From contig CAJJAG010000001.1 in NCBI GenBank assembly GCA_905182135.1, positions 186,001-250,000 on the forward strand: a DNA stretch of 64,000 nt, read 5' to 3'. Positions 45,152 through 52,411 of the stretch are shown piece by piece. This stretch comes from an uncultured Acidimicrobiaceae bacterium (GTDB lineage: Bacteria; Actinomycetota; Acidimicrobiia; Acidimicrobiales; UBA10347). Both the position numbers and the translations under genes were made by a program. The notes beneath the pieces were generated by a model. It was given only the letters and a program-made list of their open reading frames with translations. It did no database searches and was not told the DNA's origin. The stretch's first letter is position 1, and each line of letters starts with the position of its first letter.

Positions 45152-46291
45152 ATGTTGCATGGAGGCACCAAAGTGCGCAGCGCATTCTTGCAACGGCTAC
45201 CCCTCTACATCGGTGGCTTCATGGGACCGTTCGGAACGGTCGTCATCGTGCCAATGTTTCCTGAACTCCGCGCCGAATTCGATGCATCGTCGAGTGCCGT
45301 CAGCCTGGGGTTCAGCCTCTACCTGATTCCATTCGCTGCGTTACTGCTGGTTTCAGGAACGCTGGGCGAGCGTTGGGGCCGACGACGAACGGTGAGAGGC
45401 ACCTACCTGCTGTACGCAGTCGCCAGCATCGGGTGTGCCCTCGCTCCGACCCTCACTGTCTTCATTGTGGCTCGGGCCCTCCAGGGTGTCGCCAACGCCT
45501 TCATCACCCCACTTCTTTTGGCAGGGCTGGCCGAGACGGTTCCTGCCGAACGCTTCGGCCGCCAGGTTGGAATCTACTCAAGCTTCCAGGCATTCGGCGG
45601 CGGGTTGGGGCCTATCGTCGGCGGCATCGCAGCCGACACCAACTGGCGCTATGCATTTTGGGGCACCATGGCGGTCTCGCTCGTACTTGCCCTCGCCCCG
45701 CCCACTGGCGAGGCCCCACGCGATGCTGCAGCGCCTAGCCTTCGCCCCCTATTAACCGGCCGCATGATCGCACTTAGCGTCGCCTTCCTTTTCGCTGCCG
45801 CCGGACCAGTAGGTATCAGCGTGCTCGTTGGCGTCGCTGCTCGCGATGTCCTCGAACTATCAGGGACGGCGACGGGCCTCGTGTTGTTCGGTGGAGCGAT
45901 GAGTGCCTTGGTCCTCGGCCCGACCTGGGGCCAGGTACTTGACCGATTCGGTGCACGAGCCGTTGGATTGGCAACCGCCACTGCTGCCACACTGTTTGCG
46001 GGCTTGCCGTCGCTTGCTGACAACGGCTGGACGCTCGCGATCATCTGGATTATCGCCAGCGCCGCTATCAGCGGTGTCATCGTCGTGTTTCAAGCATTGG
46101 GAGCGTCGATCATGCCCGAAAACCGGGGTGGCGCTCTCTCGTTCATGCTGTCATTCCGGTTCGTCGGCCACGCCGTGGGACCAATACTGTTCATCCCGCT
46201 CATCGACTGGTCGGTACGAGGCGCGTTCTTCATGGCGGCGGGTCTTGGCCTGGTCACCACTGCTGTTATCGGCACCTTTCGCGATGCCTAA
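45152..46291 (+). CDS. MFS transporter
   Basis: 379 aa from ATG 45152 (GTG 45173 is an alternative that begins nearer the first helix). About 12 hydrophobic segments; motif A is GTLGERWGRRRTVRGTYLLY and the segment-5 motif is GGGLGPIVGGIAADTNWRYA, as in drug/proton antiporters. Divergent from the nitroreductase-SRPBCC gene with a 136-bp gap, so it may export or import the same compound. Confidence 0.87.
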   Translation: MLHGGTKVRSAFLQRLPLYIGGFMGPFGTVVIVPMFPELRAEFDASSSAVSLGFSLYLIPFAALLLVSGTLGERWGRRRTVRGTYLLYAVASIGCALAPTLTVFIVARALQGVANAFITPLLLAGLAETVPAERFGRQVGIYSSFQAFGGGLGPIVGGIAADTNWRYAFWGTMAVSLVLALAPPTGEAPRDAAAPSLRPLLTGRMIALSVAFLFAAAGPVGISVLVGVAARDVLELSGTATGLVLFGGAMSALVLGPTWGQVLDRFGARAVGLATATAATLFAGLPSLADNGWTLAIIWIIASAAISGVIVVFQALGASIMPENRGGALSFMLSFRFVGHAVGPILFIPLIDWSVRGAFFMAAGLGLVTTAVIGTFRDA

Positions 46292-46411
46292 ACGCTGCTA
46301 ACTCGTACAGGCTCTAACACGCCTGGGCTTACGTACCAGTGTCATGGACGGTGTTAGGTAGAGCGCTATCTCAAAACATTGGACTGACCGATGCGACACT
46401 GCAGCCACGCT

Positions 46412-46466
46412 AGGCAGCACCGACCTGAGGCAGCACCGACCCGAGGCAGCACCGACGCTAGGCAGC
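46412..46466. repeat. Tandem repeat, 16-bp period, at the 3' end of the thioredoxin-fold gene
   Basis: AGGCAGCACCGACCTG, AGGCAGCACCGACCCG and AGGCAGCACCGACGCT (46412-46459) are followed by a partial fourth unit that overlaps the stop codon of the minus-strand gene. Confidence 0.95.
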
Positions 46467-47036
46467 GATGAGTTCGTTGATTCGGGCAGTCAGGCCTTCG
46501 AGCCCCAGAGGCCCGATATGACTCTCGATAGTTCCGTCATTGTTGATGAAGACGAATGACGGCTGGGACGTGATCCTAAACTCGCGCCAGATCTCGATAT
46601 CCGGATCAGCAATGTGCTCGAACGCGTCGACGCCGCGGTCGGTGATCCATTGCTGGAACGTGTCGGCATCGTCACGACCAGCAACGCCGATCATGGTGAC
46701 ATCATCTGCAAACAATTGTTGAACCTCTGCGACCGCAGGAGCTTCTAGGATGCAGGTCGCTCACCAGGGCGCCCAGAACCATAGAACTACGTCTTGGCCC
46801 TCGAATGACCCGAAGTCGATCTGACCGCCGGTCACGGTTGTCGCCACACGTGAGGGTTCAGCGGTGGCTTCCTCGATAGGGGCAGCTTGGTCTGCTTCTT
46901 CTGCCGGGGCTGAGGCGGCACCTGCGGTGTCGCCTGAGCTACCGCCACAGCTGGTGGCAACTATGGCGGTCACAGCCAGAGCCACGAACAAGCTTCGTAA
47001 CTTCTTTGAGGCCCGGAGCATCATGAACAAGAGCAT
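46458..47036 (-). CDS. Predicted selenoprotein: thioredoxin-fold (TlpA-like) lipoprotein with UxxC active site
   Basis: 192 aa if the in-frame TGA at 46761-46763 is read as selenocysteine (residue 92). The start is one of three near Met codons (47036, 47024, 47021). The N-terminus is a lipoprotein signal (KKLRSLFVALAVTAIVATSC, lipid-modified Cys then GGSSGD) and an acidic linker. The thioredoxin fold begins GGQIDFGSFEGQDVVLWFWA and PW, then TGA, Ala-Thr-Cys, ILEAPAVAEVQQLF and FRITSQPSFVFINNDGTIES with the cis-Pro. The normal motif is WAPWCxxC, so TGA takes the place of the first catalytic Cys. The frame is intact on both sides, and a hairpin follows the TGA at once. A Cys-to-stop mutation is the alternative. 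It likely acts outside the membrane, with copper genes upstream. Confidence 0.78.
46729..46760 (-). promoter_or_regulatory. Candidate bacterial SECIS hairpin directly after the in-frame TGA
   Basis: Reading the minus strand, GCGACC follows the TGA immediately and pairs perfectly with GGTCGC 20 nt later; past a single bulged T, GCA pairs with TGC, giving a 9-bp stem. The apical part (13 nt) can form a further short helix around nt 15-21. Bacterial SECIS elements sit in the coding region right after UGA and often carry a bulged U. It also encodes residues 93-103. Confidence 0.65.
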
Positions 47037-47092
47037 ATGGCGAGTTGTACGGGCCTGTCCGTCACCCTGATTAACGACGGAGAAACTCACAC

Positions 47093-47122
47093 TTCGGTCC
47101 TTGATTGCAATCAAGGACCGAA
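47093..47122. promoter_or_regulatory. 30-bp perfect palindrome upstream of the selenoprotein gene
   Basis: TTCGGTCCTTGATTG and CAATCAAGGACCGAA are exact reverse complements with no spacer. The site lies 57 bp before the ATG at 47036, in the 227-bp gap after the HMA-cupin gene. An operator for a dimeric regulator is the best reading; an RNA hairpin that ends or protects the upstream transcript is possible, but no T run follows. Confidence 0.8.
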
Positions 47123-47263
47123 ATCGGCCCATCAATGATCTGTGGCCCTCACTGTCCACCGCTGTTGGCAGCCCTAGCAACATCGACTGGCCGCCAGCGA
47201 CTGCGTCAACCGAGCGGCGCTGCGCTGCTTGTACCAAGGGGCTTCGTTATTCAGCCATGCCAG

Positions 47264-47749
47264 TTATCGGTCGAGAAGTTCGACCTCGACAAAGGCAACC
47301 GTTGTGTCGCCGTCGTTAGCCACATTGTGTGCCACGCCCTTGCCCCGCTGGTAGGACACACCGATCGTTATCGGCGCGACAGCGCTGGTGTCATCAGTTT
47401 CAATGGTGAGCTCACCATCGGTGACGGGGACCACCACATAGTCAAATGCGTGCACATGAGGGCCAGTCTCGGTTCCAGGCGGGAAGGTCCACTTAGTAAC
47501 CCGAACAACACCATCATCGAGCTGTTGTTCAGCCGCTGCGGCCCCTCGTTGTCGAGATGCGTCGTAGCCGGCCTCGTCGATGGCCCGAAGAATCGCAATG
47601 CTCTCACCACCTATAACAGTCACAAGTTTTGCATCGACGTCAACATCGATCGACGTCACACCAGGAACCTGGTCGAGTTCGGCAGTAATTGCGTTCACAC
47701 AGTGCTCGCAGCTGATCTCTGGCACGGAATACATCATTGGTGAAGCCAT
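47264..47749 (-). CDS. Heavy-metal-associated (HMA) domain fused to a cupin domain
   Basis: 161 aa from ATG 47749. Residues 1-65 are an HMA copper-chaperone fold with the metal motif ISCEHCVNAITAELDQVPGV. Residues ~80-160 form a cupin (RVTKWTFPPGTETGPHVHAF, DYVVVPVTDGELTIET, then RGKGVAHNVANDGD), with the His-x-His and later His as metal ligands. It follows copA by 45 bp. A chaperone that passes copper to, or senses it through, the cupin is plausible. I know of no well-described protein with this order of domains. Confidence 0.85.
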   Translation of the reverse strand: MASPMMYSVPEISCEHCVNAITAELDQVPGVTSIDVDVDAKLVTVIGGESIAILRAIDEAGYDASRQRGAAAAEQQLDDGVVRVTKWTFPPGTETGPHVHAFDYVVVPVTDGELTIETDDTSAVAPITIGVSYQRGKGVAHNVANDGDTTVAFVEVELLDR

Positions 47750-47794
47750 AACTCGTTCTTTCTTGGGAGACAATGAGAATGGAAATGCTGGCGG

Positions 47795-50008
47795 TTACAA
47801 GGTAATGGCACGGTACCCAGTAAAGCGGCGCAGTCTCAAGCTATTGCTGACCACGAAAAGCGATGAGATGCCCATTGCGCCCGCTGCAATCATGGGATTC
47901 AGCACACCGAATGCTGCGAGCGGGATCGCAGCCGCGTTGTAAGCGAACGCCCAGAACAGATTGCCCTTGATGGTGCTGAGAGTTCGGCGGGCCAAGGCAA
48001 TTGCGTCGGCTACTGCTCGAAGATCGCCGCTCACCACGGTCAGATCCGATGCCTGAATAGCTATGTCGGTGCCCGTACCTACAGCGATGCCGATGTCGGC
48101 TTGGGCCAGCGCAGGTGCATCGTTAATACCATCACCGACCATGGCCACCCGATGGCCCGCTGCTTGCAGTCGTTTGATTTCATCGACCTTGCCACTCGGT
48201 AAGACTTGGGCGATGACATGGTCGACACCGACGGCGGCACCAACCTGGTCTGCGGCTCGCTGGTTGTCTCCGGTGAGTAATGTGACTTTCAAACCCTGTT
48301 CGTGGAGAGCCGCTACTGCTGCTGCACTTGTGTCTTTCAGCGTGTCGGTTACGACAAGCACACCCTCGGCTTGTGTACCTCGACCAACCAGTACTGCTGT
48401 TGCACCGGTGGCTTCGGCTTGTTCGGCCAACGCCTCAACACCATCCGGGACCGTCTCGAACAGCAGACGACGGCCTACCCGCACTTGCACTCCGTTGACC
48501 AACCCTGTCACGCCATACCCCGCTCGTGACTCGAAGGCTTCCACAGAGCGCAGGTCTGTGGAAGCCTTCGAGCCAGGCCCCACTGTTCCCGTTGCGATCG
48601 CTTGAGCGATGGGGTGCTCCGAAAAGGTCTCAAGCGAGGCCGCTAGTACCAGTAGTTCGGCTTCATCGGCGTGACTCAGTGCAGGTACGTGAACGCCGAC
48701 CAACTGCATTTTTCCTTCGGTGATCGTGCCAGTCTTATCGACGACGACAACGTCGATATCTCGAGTATCTTCCAGGACCTCACCGCCCTTAATGATCACG
48801 CCAAGCTGTGCACCTCGGCCAGTCCCAACCATGATGCCCAACGGTGTCGCCAACCCCAGTGCGCAGGGGCACGCGATGATCAGCACCGCTACAGCCGCAG
48901 TGAATGCGTCATCTGCCCCGTGACCTAGCCCAAACCACGCAATCAGCGTGAGAAGAGAAGCAGCGATGGCAACCGGAACAAAGACTGCCGAGACCCGGTC
49001 GGCCAGGCGTTGCACATTGGCGCGACTTCCCTGGGCCTGATCGACCAACATGATGATTTGAGCGAGCGCTGTCTCAGAGCCAACGCGAGTTGCTTCAACC
49101 GTCAACGTGCCATTGGTGTTGATCGTGGCTCCGATGACCTCGTCGCCAACATCAACATCGACAGGCACTGGTTCACCCGTCACCATTGCCATGTCAACAG
49201 CGGAGCTCCCTGCGACGACTACCCCATCGGTTGCGAGCTTCTCGCCGGGACGAACAATGAACCGCATACCAACAACCAGGTCATCGAGCCGGATTTCACG
49301 ACCGTCTTCAAGCCGAGCTGTGCTGGCGCCGAGGTCCGCAAGCGCACGAATTGCATCACCGGACCGCCGGGTTGCCCGAAGTTCGAACCACTTGCCGAGG
49401 AGAATCAATGTGACGATTACTGCGCCCGTCTCGAAGTAGATGTGTCCGCCACCGACATCCCCCACAAGCACGACTGCAGACCACGTCCATGCAGCCGACG
49501 ACCCCATTGAGACCAGCGTGTCCATGGTTGTGGCACCGTGGCGAAGGTTCATAGCCGCAGAGCGATGGAATGGCCAGCCACACCAGAACACAACCGGTGT
49601 GGCCAACGCTGCCACGATCCATGTCCATCCAGTAAAATGTAAGGGCGAAGCCATCGTGATCGCCATAGCCGGAACGGCAAGCACAATGCCGACGATCAAG
49701 CGACGCCGCAGGTCCGCCTCGCGCCGATCACCCGCGTCATCCGCGTCGGTCTGATCAATCACGGCATATCCCAGACCATCTATTACGTCGGCGACCTGGG
49801 TATCGGTCACGTCGGCATTACGCATCATGGTCGCTCGCCCAGTGGCGAAGTTCACCTGCACATCAGAAAGCCCGTCTAACTTTGCGAGCTTGCGCTGAAT
49901 CCGGTTTGCGCAGGCTGCACACGTCATGCCGTCAACCATCAACTCAGATCGTTCGGTCGCTATGGCCCGAGCGCTCTCGGCCTGCGGATTTGAGAGGGGT
50001 GATGTCAC
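47795..50008 (-). CDS. copA: Copper-translocating P1B-type ATPase
   Basis: 737 aa from GTG 50008. It has an N-terminal HMA domain (LMVDGMTCAACANRIQRKLA), eight membrane helices, the TGEPVPVDV actuator motif, the CPC metal site (VLIIACPCALGLATPLGIMV), the phosphorylation site DKTGTITEG, the SEHPIAQAI nucleotide-binding His-Pro and MVGDGINDAPALAQADIGIA; helix 7-8 residues YNAAAIPLAAFGVL complete the Cu+ pattern. It exports Cu+ from the cytoplasm. The MerR gene upstream and the promoter at 50016-50046 point to copper induction. With that promoter the transcript would start at or near the GTG, so it is probably leaderless. Confidence 0.95.
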   Translation of the reverse strand: MTSPLSNPQAESARAIATERSELMVDGMTCAACANRIQRKLAKLDGLSDVQVNFATGRATMMRNADVTDTQVADVIDGLGYAVIDQTDADDAGDRREADLRRRLIVGIVLAVPAMAITMASPLHFTGWTWIVAALATPVVFWCGWPFHRSAAMNLRHGATTMDTLVSMGSSAAWTWSAVVLVGDVGGGHIYFETGAVIVTLILLGKWFELRATRRSGDAIRALADLGASTARLEDGREIRLDDLVVGMRFIVRPGEKLATDGVVVAGSSAVDMAMVTGEPVPVDVDVGDEVIGATINTNGTLTVEATRVGSETALAQIIMLVDQAQGSRANVQRLADRVSAVFVPVAIAASLLTLIAWFGLGHGADDAFTAAVAVLIIACPCALGLATPLGIMVGTGRGAQLGVIIKGGEVLEDTRDIDVVVVDKTGTITEGKMQLVGVHVPALSHADEAELLVLAASLETFSEHPIAQAIATGTVGPGSKASTDLRSVEAFESRAGYGVTGLVNGVQVRVGRRLLFETVPDGVEALAEQAEATGATAVLVGRGTQAEGVLVVTDTLKDTSAAAVAALHEQGLKVTLLTGDNQRAADQVGAAVGVDHVIAQVLPSGKVDEIKRLQAAGHRVAMVGDGINDAPALAQADIGIAVGTGTDIAIQASDLTVVSGDLRAVADAIALARRTLSTIKGNLFWAFAYNAAAIPLAAFGVLNPMIAAGAMGISSLFVVSNSLRLRRFTGYRAITL
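48530..48572. repeat. Perfect 18-bp inverted repeat inside copA
   Basis: CTCGAAGGCTTCCACAGA (48530-48547) and TCTGTGGAAGCCTTCGAG (48555-48572) flank a 7-nt loop. It codes for the variable stretch between SEHPIAQAI and AGYGV in the nucleotide-binding domain and leaves the frame intact. Confidence 0.95.
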
Positions 50009-50015
50009 ACCCTAA

Positions 50016-50046
50016 GGATAAAGCTTCCACTCAACTGGAATGTCAA
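50016..50046 (-). promoter_or_regulatory. MerR/CueR-type promoter-operator for copA
   Basis: On the minus strand TTGACA (50046-50041) and TTATCC (50021-50016) are 19 nt apart, the long spacer typical of MerR-activated promoters, and the spacer holds the dyad TTCCA-GTTGAG-TGGAA. It sits between the MerR gene and copA. The predicted start of transcription is close to the GTG at 50008. Confidence 0.8.
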
Positions 50047-50069
50047 GGGTGACGAGGGTCTCATTCAAC

Positions 50070-50477
50070 TCACGGGAACACCGACCCGGCAATCACCTGG
50101 CACCGATTGGGGTCTGTGCATGCACCAGGATCAAGCGAGCGCGCCCGTCTTGCCAACTCGCTGAGCACAACCCGCGCCGACTTCAGCCGTTCAACCTGAT
50201 CGTCGATGTCCGCTAGGTGCCGCTCTAGCAGCGCTGTGGTGTGACCACAGGAGCCTTCGCCCGCTTCCTTCAGCTCAAGAACCGACGCTATTTCCCCCAA
50301 GGACAGACCCGTCGCCTGCGCATCGCGAATGAACATCAGCCGTTCAGTTACACCACCGCCATAATCGCGATAACCCGCTGTTGTACGCGGAGGTTCGGCC
50401 AGAAGACCAATCGACTCGTAGTAGCGGATCGTCTTGGTCGAGACATGGGTTTGGGTAGCGAGTTCGCCGATGCGCAT
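50070..50477 (-). CDS. MerR-family metal-responsive regulator (CueR-like)
   Basis: 135 aa from ATG 50477. The N-terminal winged helix is MRIGELATQTHVSTKTIRYY with ESIGLLAEPPRTTAGYRDY, then the dimer helix (LLERHLADIDDQVERLKSAR) and a C-terminal metal loop with two Cys (GACTDPNRCQVI), as in Cu+/Ag+/Au+ sensors. A further Cys-His pair lies at SCGHTTALLERHL. It is followed by copA with a MerR-type promoter between, so copper-activated control of copA is very likely. Confidence 0.9.
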   Translation of the reverse strand: MRIGELATQTHVSTKTIRYYESIGLLAEPPRTTAGYRDYGGGVTERLMFIRDAQATGLSLGEIASVLELKEAGEGSCGHTTALLERHLADIDDQVERLKSARVVLSELARRARSLDPGACTDPNRCQVIAGSVFP

Positions 50478-50632
50478 TACTCGACACTAGGGATTTCACC
50501 CTGATGGATCAACACTGGATTAAAAGGATGAAAATTAACTCTTAAGACAAATAATTAAGTCGCAATAAATCTCACGCCCTCGGCATCCACTCGTCTAATG
50601 CGTGTTATCCACGTGCTCACACCGTCCGTAGT

Positions 50633-50710
50633 GACTATTGCCCGTCTTGACTATTGCCCGTCTTGACTATTGCCCGTCTTGACTATTAGCGGTTTGACTA
50701 TTAGCGGTTT
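50633..50710. repeat. Compound tandem array in the gap between the MerR and TauD genes
   Basis: Three copies of GACTATTGCCCGTCTT (16 bp, 50633-50680) are followed by two copies of GACTATTAGCGGTTT (15 bp, 50681-50710). The units share GACTATT. The rest of the 301-bp gap is AT-richer and holds no gene I can support. Confidence 0.95.
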
Positions 50711-50778
50711 GGTGGCAACTCGTATCGTCTCGATACTGGTGAACAACCAACTCGGCCTCTGAACGCCTCCGCCTCGGG

Positions 50779-51615
50779 TTACGACGGGACATCGCCGCAG
50801 ATGGTGATGCGACGCATCTGTCGCCTCTGACCCGCATAGTCGTGGAGGGCGAAATGCTGCACGCTGCGGTTATCCCACATCGCCAACGACCCCCGTTCCC
50901 ACCGGAAACGACAGGTAAAACGTTCATGGACTGCGTGATCGAACAAGAACCCCAAAAGCGCTTCTGATTCGTTTCGACGCAAGCCGCGGATGCGACTCGT
51001 GAACGCGCGATTCACATAGAGGCCCTTGCGGCCATTCTCGGGGTGTGTCCGAACGACCGGGTGTTGTACCTCGTTTGCCGCAAGGTCAGCATTCTTTGTA
51101 CGCATCGCTTGCGACCGAGTCGAGATACCCCCTTCTTGATATTGCGAGCCAGCCGAATGCACCGCCACGAGGCCATCGAGCATGCCCTTCATCGTGTCGC
51201 TTAGCGCATCGTACGCAGCGTGCTGGTTAGCAAAAAGAGTGTCACCGCCCGCAGCGGGTACGTCGATAGCAAAGAGTATTGATCCCAAATCAGGCTCGGG
51301 CAGGAAGGTCACATCAGCATGCCACCCACCGCCAAAGTTCAATACGTCGTCGGGCATGGTCAAAATGTCGAGGACTTCAGGATGCTCGTCAGTGCCATAC
51401 ACGAACGGGTGTTCATCGAGCTCGCCAAATCGTCGACCGAAAGCCATCTGCTGTTCAGCGTCGAGGTCCTGATCTCGAAAAAACAACACATGGTGAGTCA
51501 CAAAGGCCAATCGGATCGCTTCGACAGTCGCTTCGTCGAGTGGCTCAGCAAGGTCAATTCCGCAAACAACGGCGCCCAAAACGCCCGAGATTGGTTCCAC
51601 ATCAAGTTGCACCAT
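50779..51615 (-). CDS. TauD/TfdA family Fe(II)/2-oxoglutarate dioxygenase
   Basis: 278 aa from ATG 51615. It has [40 protein letters not shown], the HxD iron motif in [37 protein letters not shown], and the C-terminal [20 protein letters not shown] with the distal His and 2-oxoglutarate Arg ([13 protein letters not shown]). It hydroxylates a small substrate such as a sulfonate or aryloxyalkanoate; which one is not known. It is divergent from a SnoaL/LimA-like gene across 46 bp. Confidence 0.92.
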   Translation of the reverse strand: MVQLDVEPISGVLGAVVCGIDLAEPLDEATVEAIRLAFVTHHVLFFRDQDLDAEQQMAFGRRFGELDEHPFVYGTDEHPEVLDILTMPDDVLNFGGGWHADVTFLPEPDLGSILFAIDVPAAGGDTLFANQHAAYDALSDTMKGMLDGLVAVHSAGSQYQEGGISTRSQAMRTKNADLAANEVQHPVVRTHPENGRKGLYVNRAFTSRIRGLRRNESEALLGFLFDHAVHERFTCRFRWERGSLAMWDNRSVQHFALHDYAGQRRQMRRITICGDVPS

Positions 51616-51661
51616 GGACCAACAGTACCGCCCGTCTGAGCAGCCGCTTAATGTGGCGGTC

Positions 51662-52042
51662 ATGACTCCAAGTGAAACCGTGACCGCCTTTATTCAGGCG
51701 ATCGAGCGGCTCGACATCGACGGCGCAGTAGCCATATTGTCCGACGACGTCTTATACGAGAACGTTCCAATGAATCCAATCGCTGGTCGCGAGGGTGTCC
51801 GAGCAGCACTCGCAGGTTTCTTGGGCTCCGCCAGCCAGGTCGCATGGCCCGTCAGTTCGCAGTTCGAGCACGGCAATCGGGTTGTCAACGAACGGGTCGA
51901 CCGTTTCAAGATTGGTGAGGGCTGGCTCGAGATGCCGGTAGCTGGTTTCTTCGACGTGAATGACCAGGGATTGATCACGCTATGGCGCGACTATTTTGAC
52001 CTTGCGACCTACACCGACCAGATGGCTGCGCTTCGCCCATAA
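51662..52042 (+). CDS. SnoaL-like / limonene-1,2-epoxide hydrolase-like protein
   Basis: 126 aa from ATG 51662. The start [20 protein letters not shown], the [20 protein letters not shown] stretch and [20 protein letters not shown], then [10 protein letters not shown], match the limonene-epoxide hydrolase group of the NTF2 fold, including the Asp-Arg-Asp type residues (DRF, RDYFD). It may hydrolyse an epoxide, but related proteins have other tasks. The short divergent promoter region is shared with the TauD gene. Confidence 0.83.
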   Translation: MTPSETVTAFIQAIERLDIDGAVAILSDDVLYENVPMNPIAGREGVRAALAGFLGSASQVAWPVSSQFEHGNRVVNERVDRFKIGEGWLEMPVAGFFDVNDQGLITLWRDYFDLATYTDQMAALRP

Positions 52043-52411
52043 TTTCATCACATCGCTGGCGACCCATGCCCTCGTTGAGCCACTCAGCTGACCCTCGATG
52101 CGTATCGCCGGTCAGTCAATGATGAGGCCGAAACCTTTGACGTTGCGTGCTAAAGCGAGACCCGCCCCAGCAAAACCGTTCCCAATGATGCTGCCGACAA
52201 TAATGTGTGCACTGGAATCGTGCACCGCACGGGGATTAGACCGGCCGAACATTAACGGGACGAAGCCAGTCTGCACGAGACAAACGACTCAAAACGGCTG
52301 GATGGACCCACCTCTGCGTTGCGAGCAAGCGGTGTCACCATCTGCGACTGAATCAGATGACGACACCGTCTAACTCTTGCATTACAGGCGGTGTCTAAGC
52401 GGCGTCAGCAC
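52043..52411. other. 369-bp gap with a possible minus-strand remnant
   Basis: A minus-strand frame ending near 52120 reads FVPLMFGRSNPRAVHDSSAH then IIVGSIIGNGFAGAGLALAR and VKGFGLIID. It looks coding but is only ~55 codons long, has a stop upstream and belongs to no family I know. Nothing else is visible. Confidence 0.3.

Noticed and set aside
46458-46715. Stand-alone 85-aa thioredoxin-like ORF with a TTG start
   Set aside because: It has no ribosome site, lacks the active-site half of the fold, and continues in frame through the TGA into the upstream lipoprotein; it is the C-terminal part of one gene.
50633-50710. Possible CRISPR array
   Set aside because: Units are 15-16 bp and directly joined with no unique spacers, and no cas genes are near; it is a tandem repeat.
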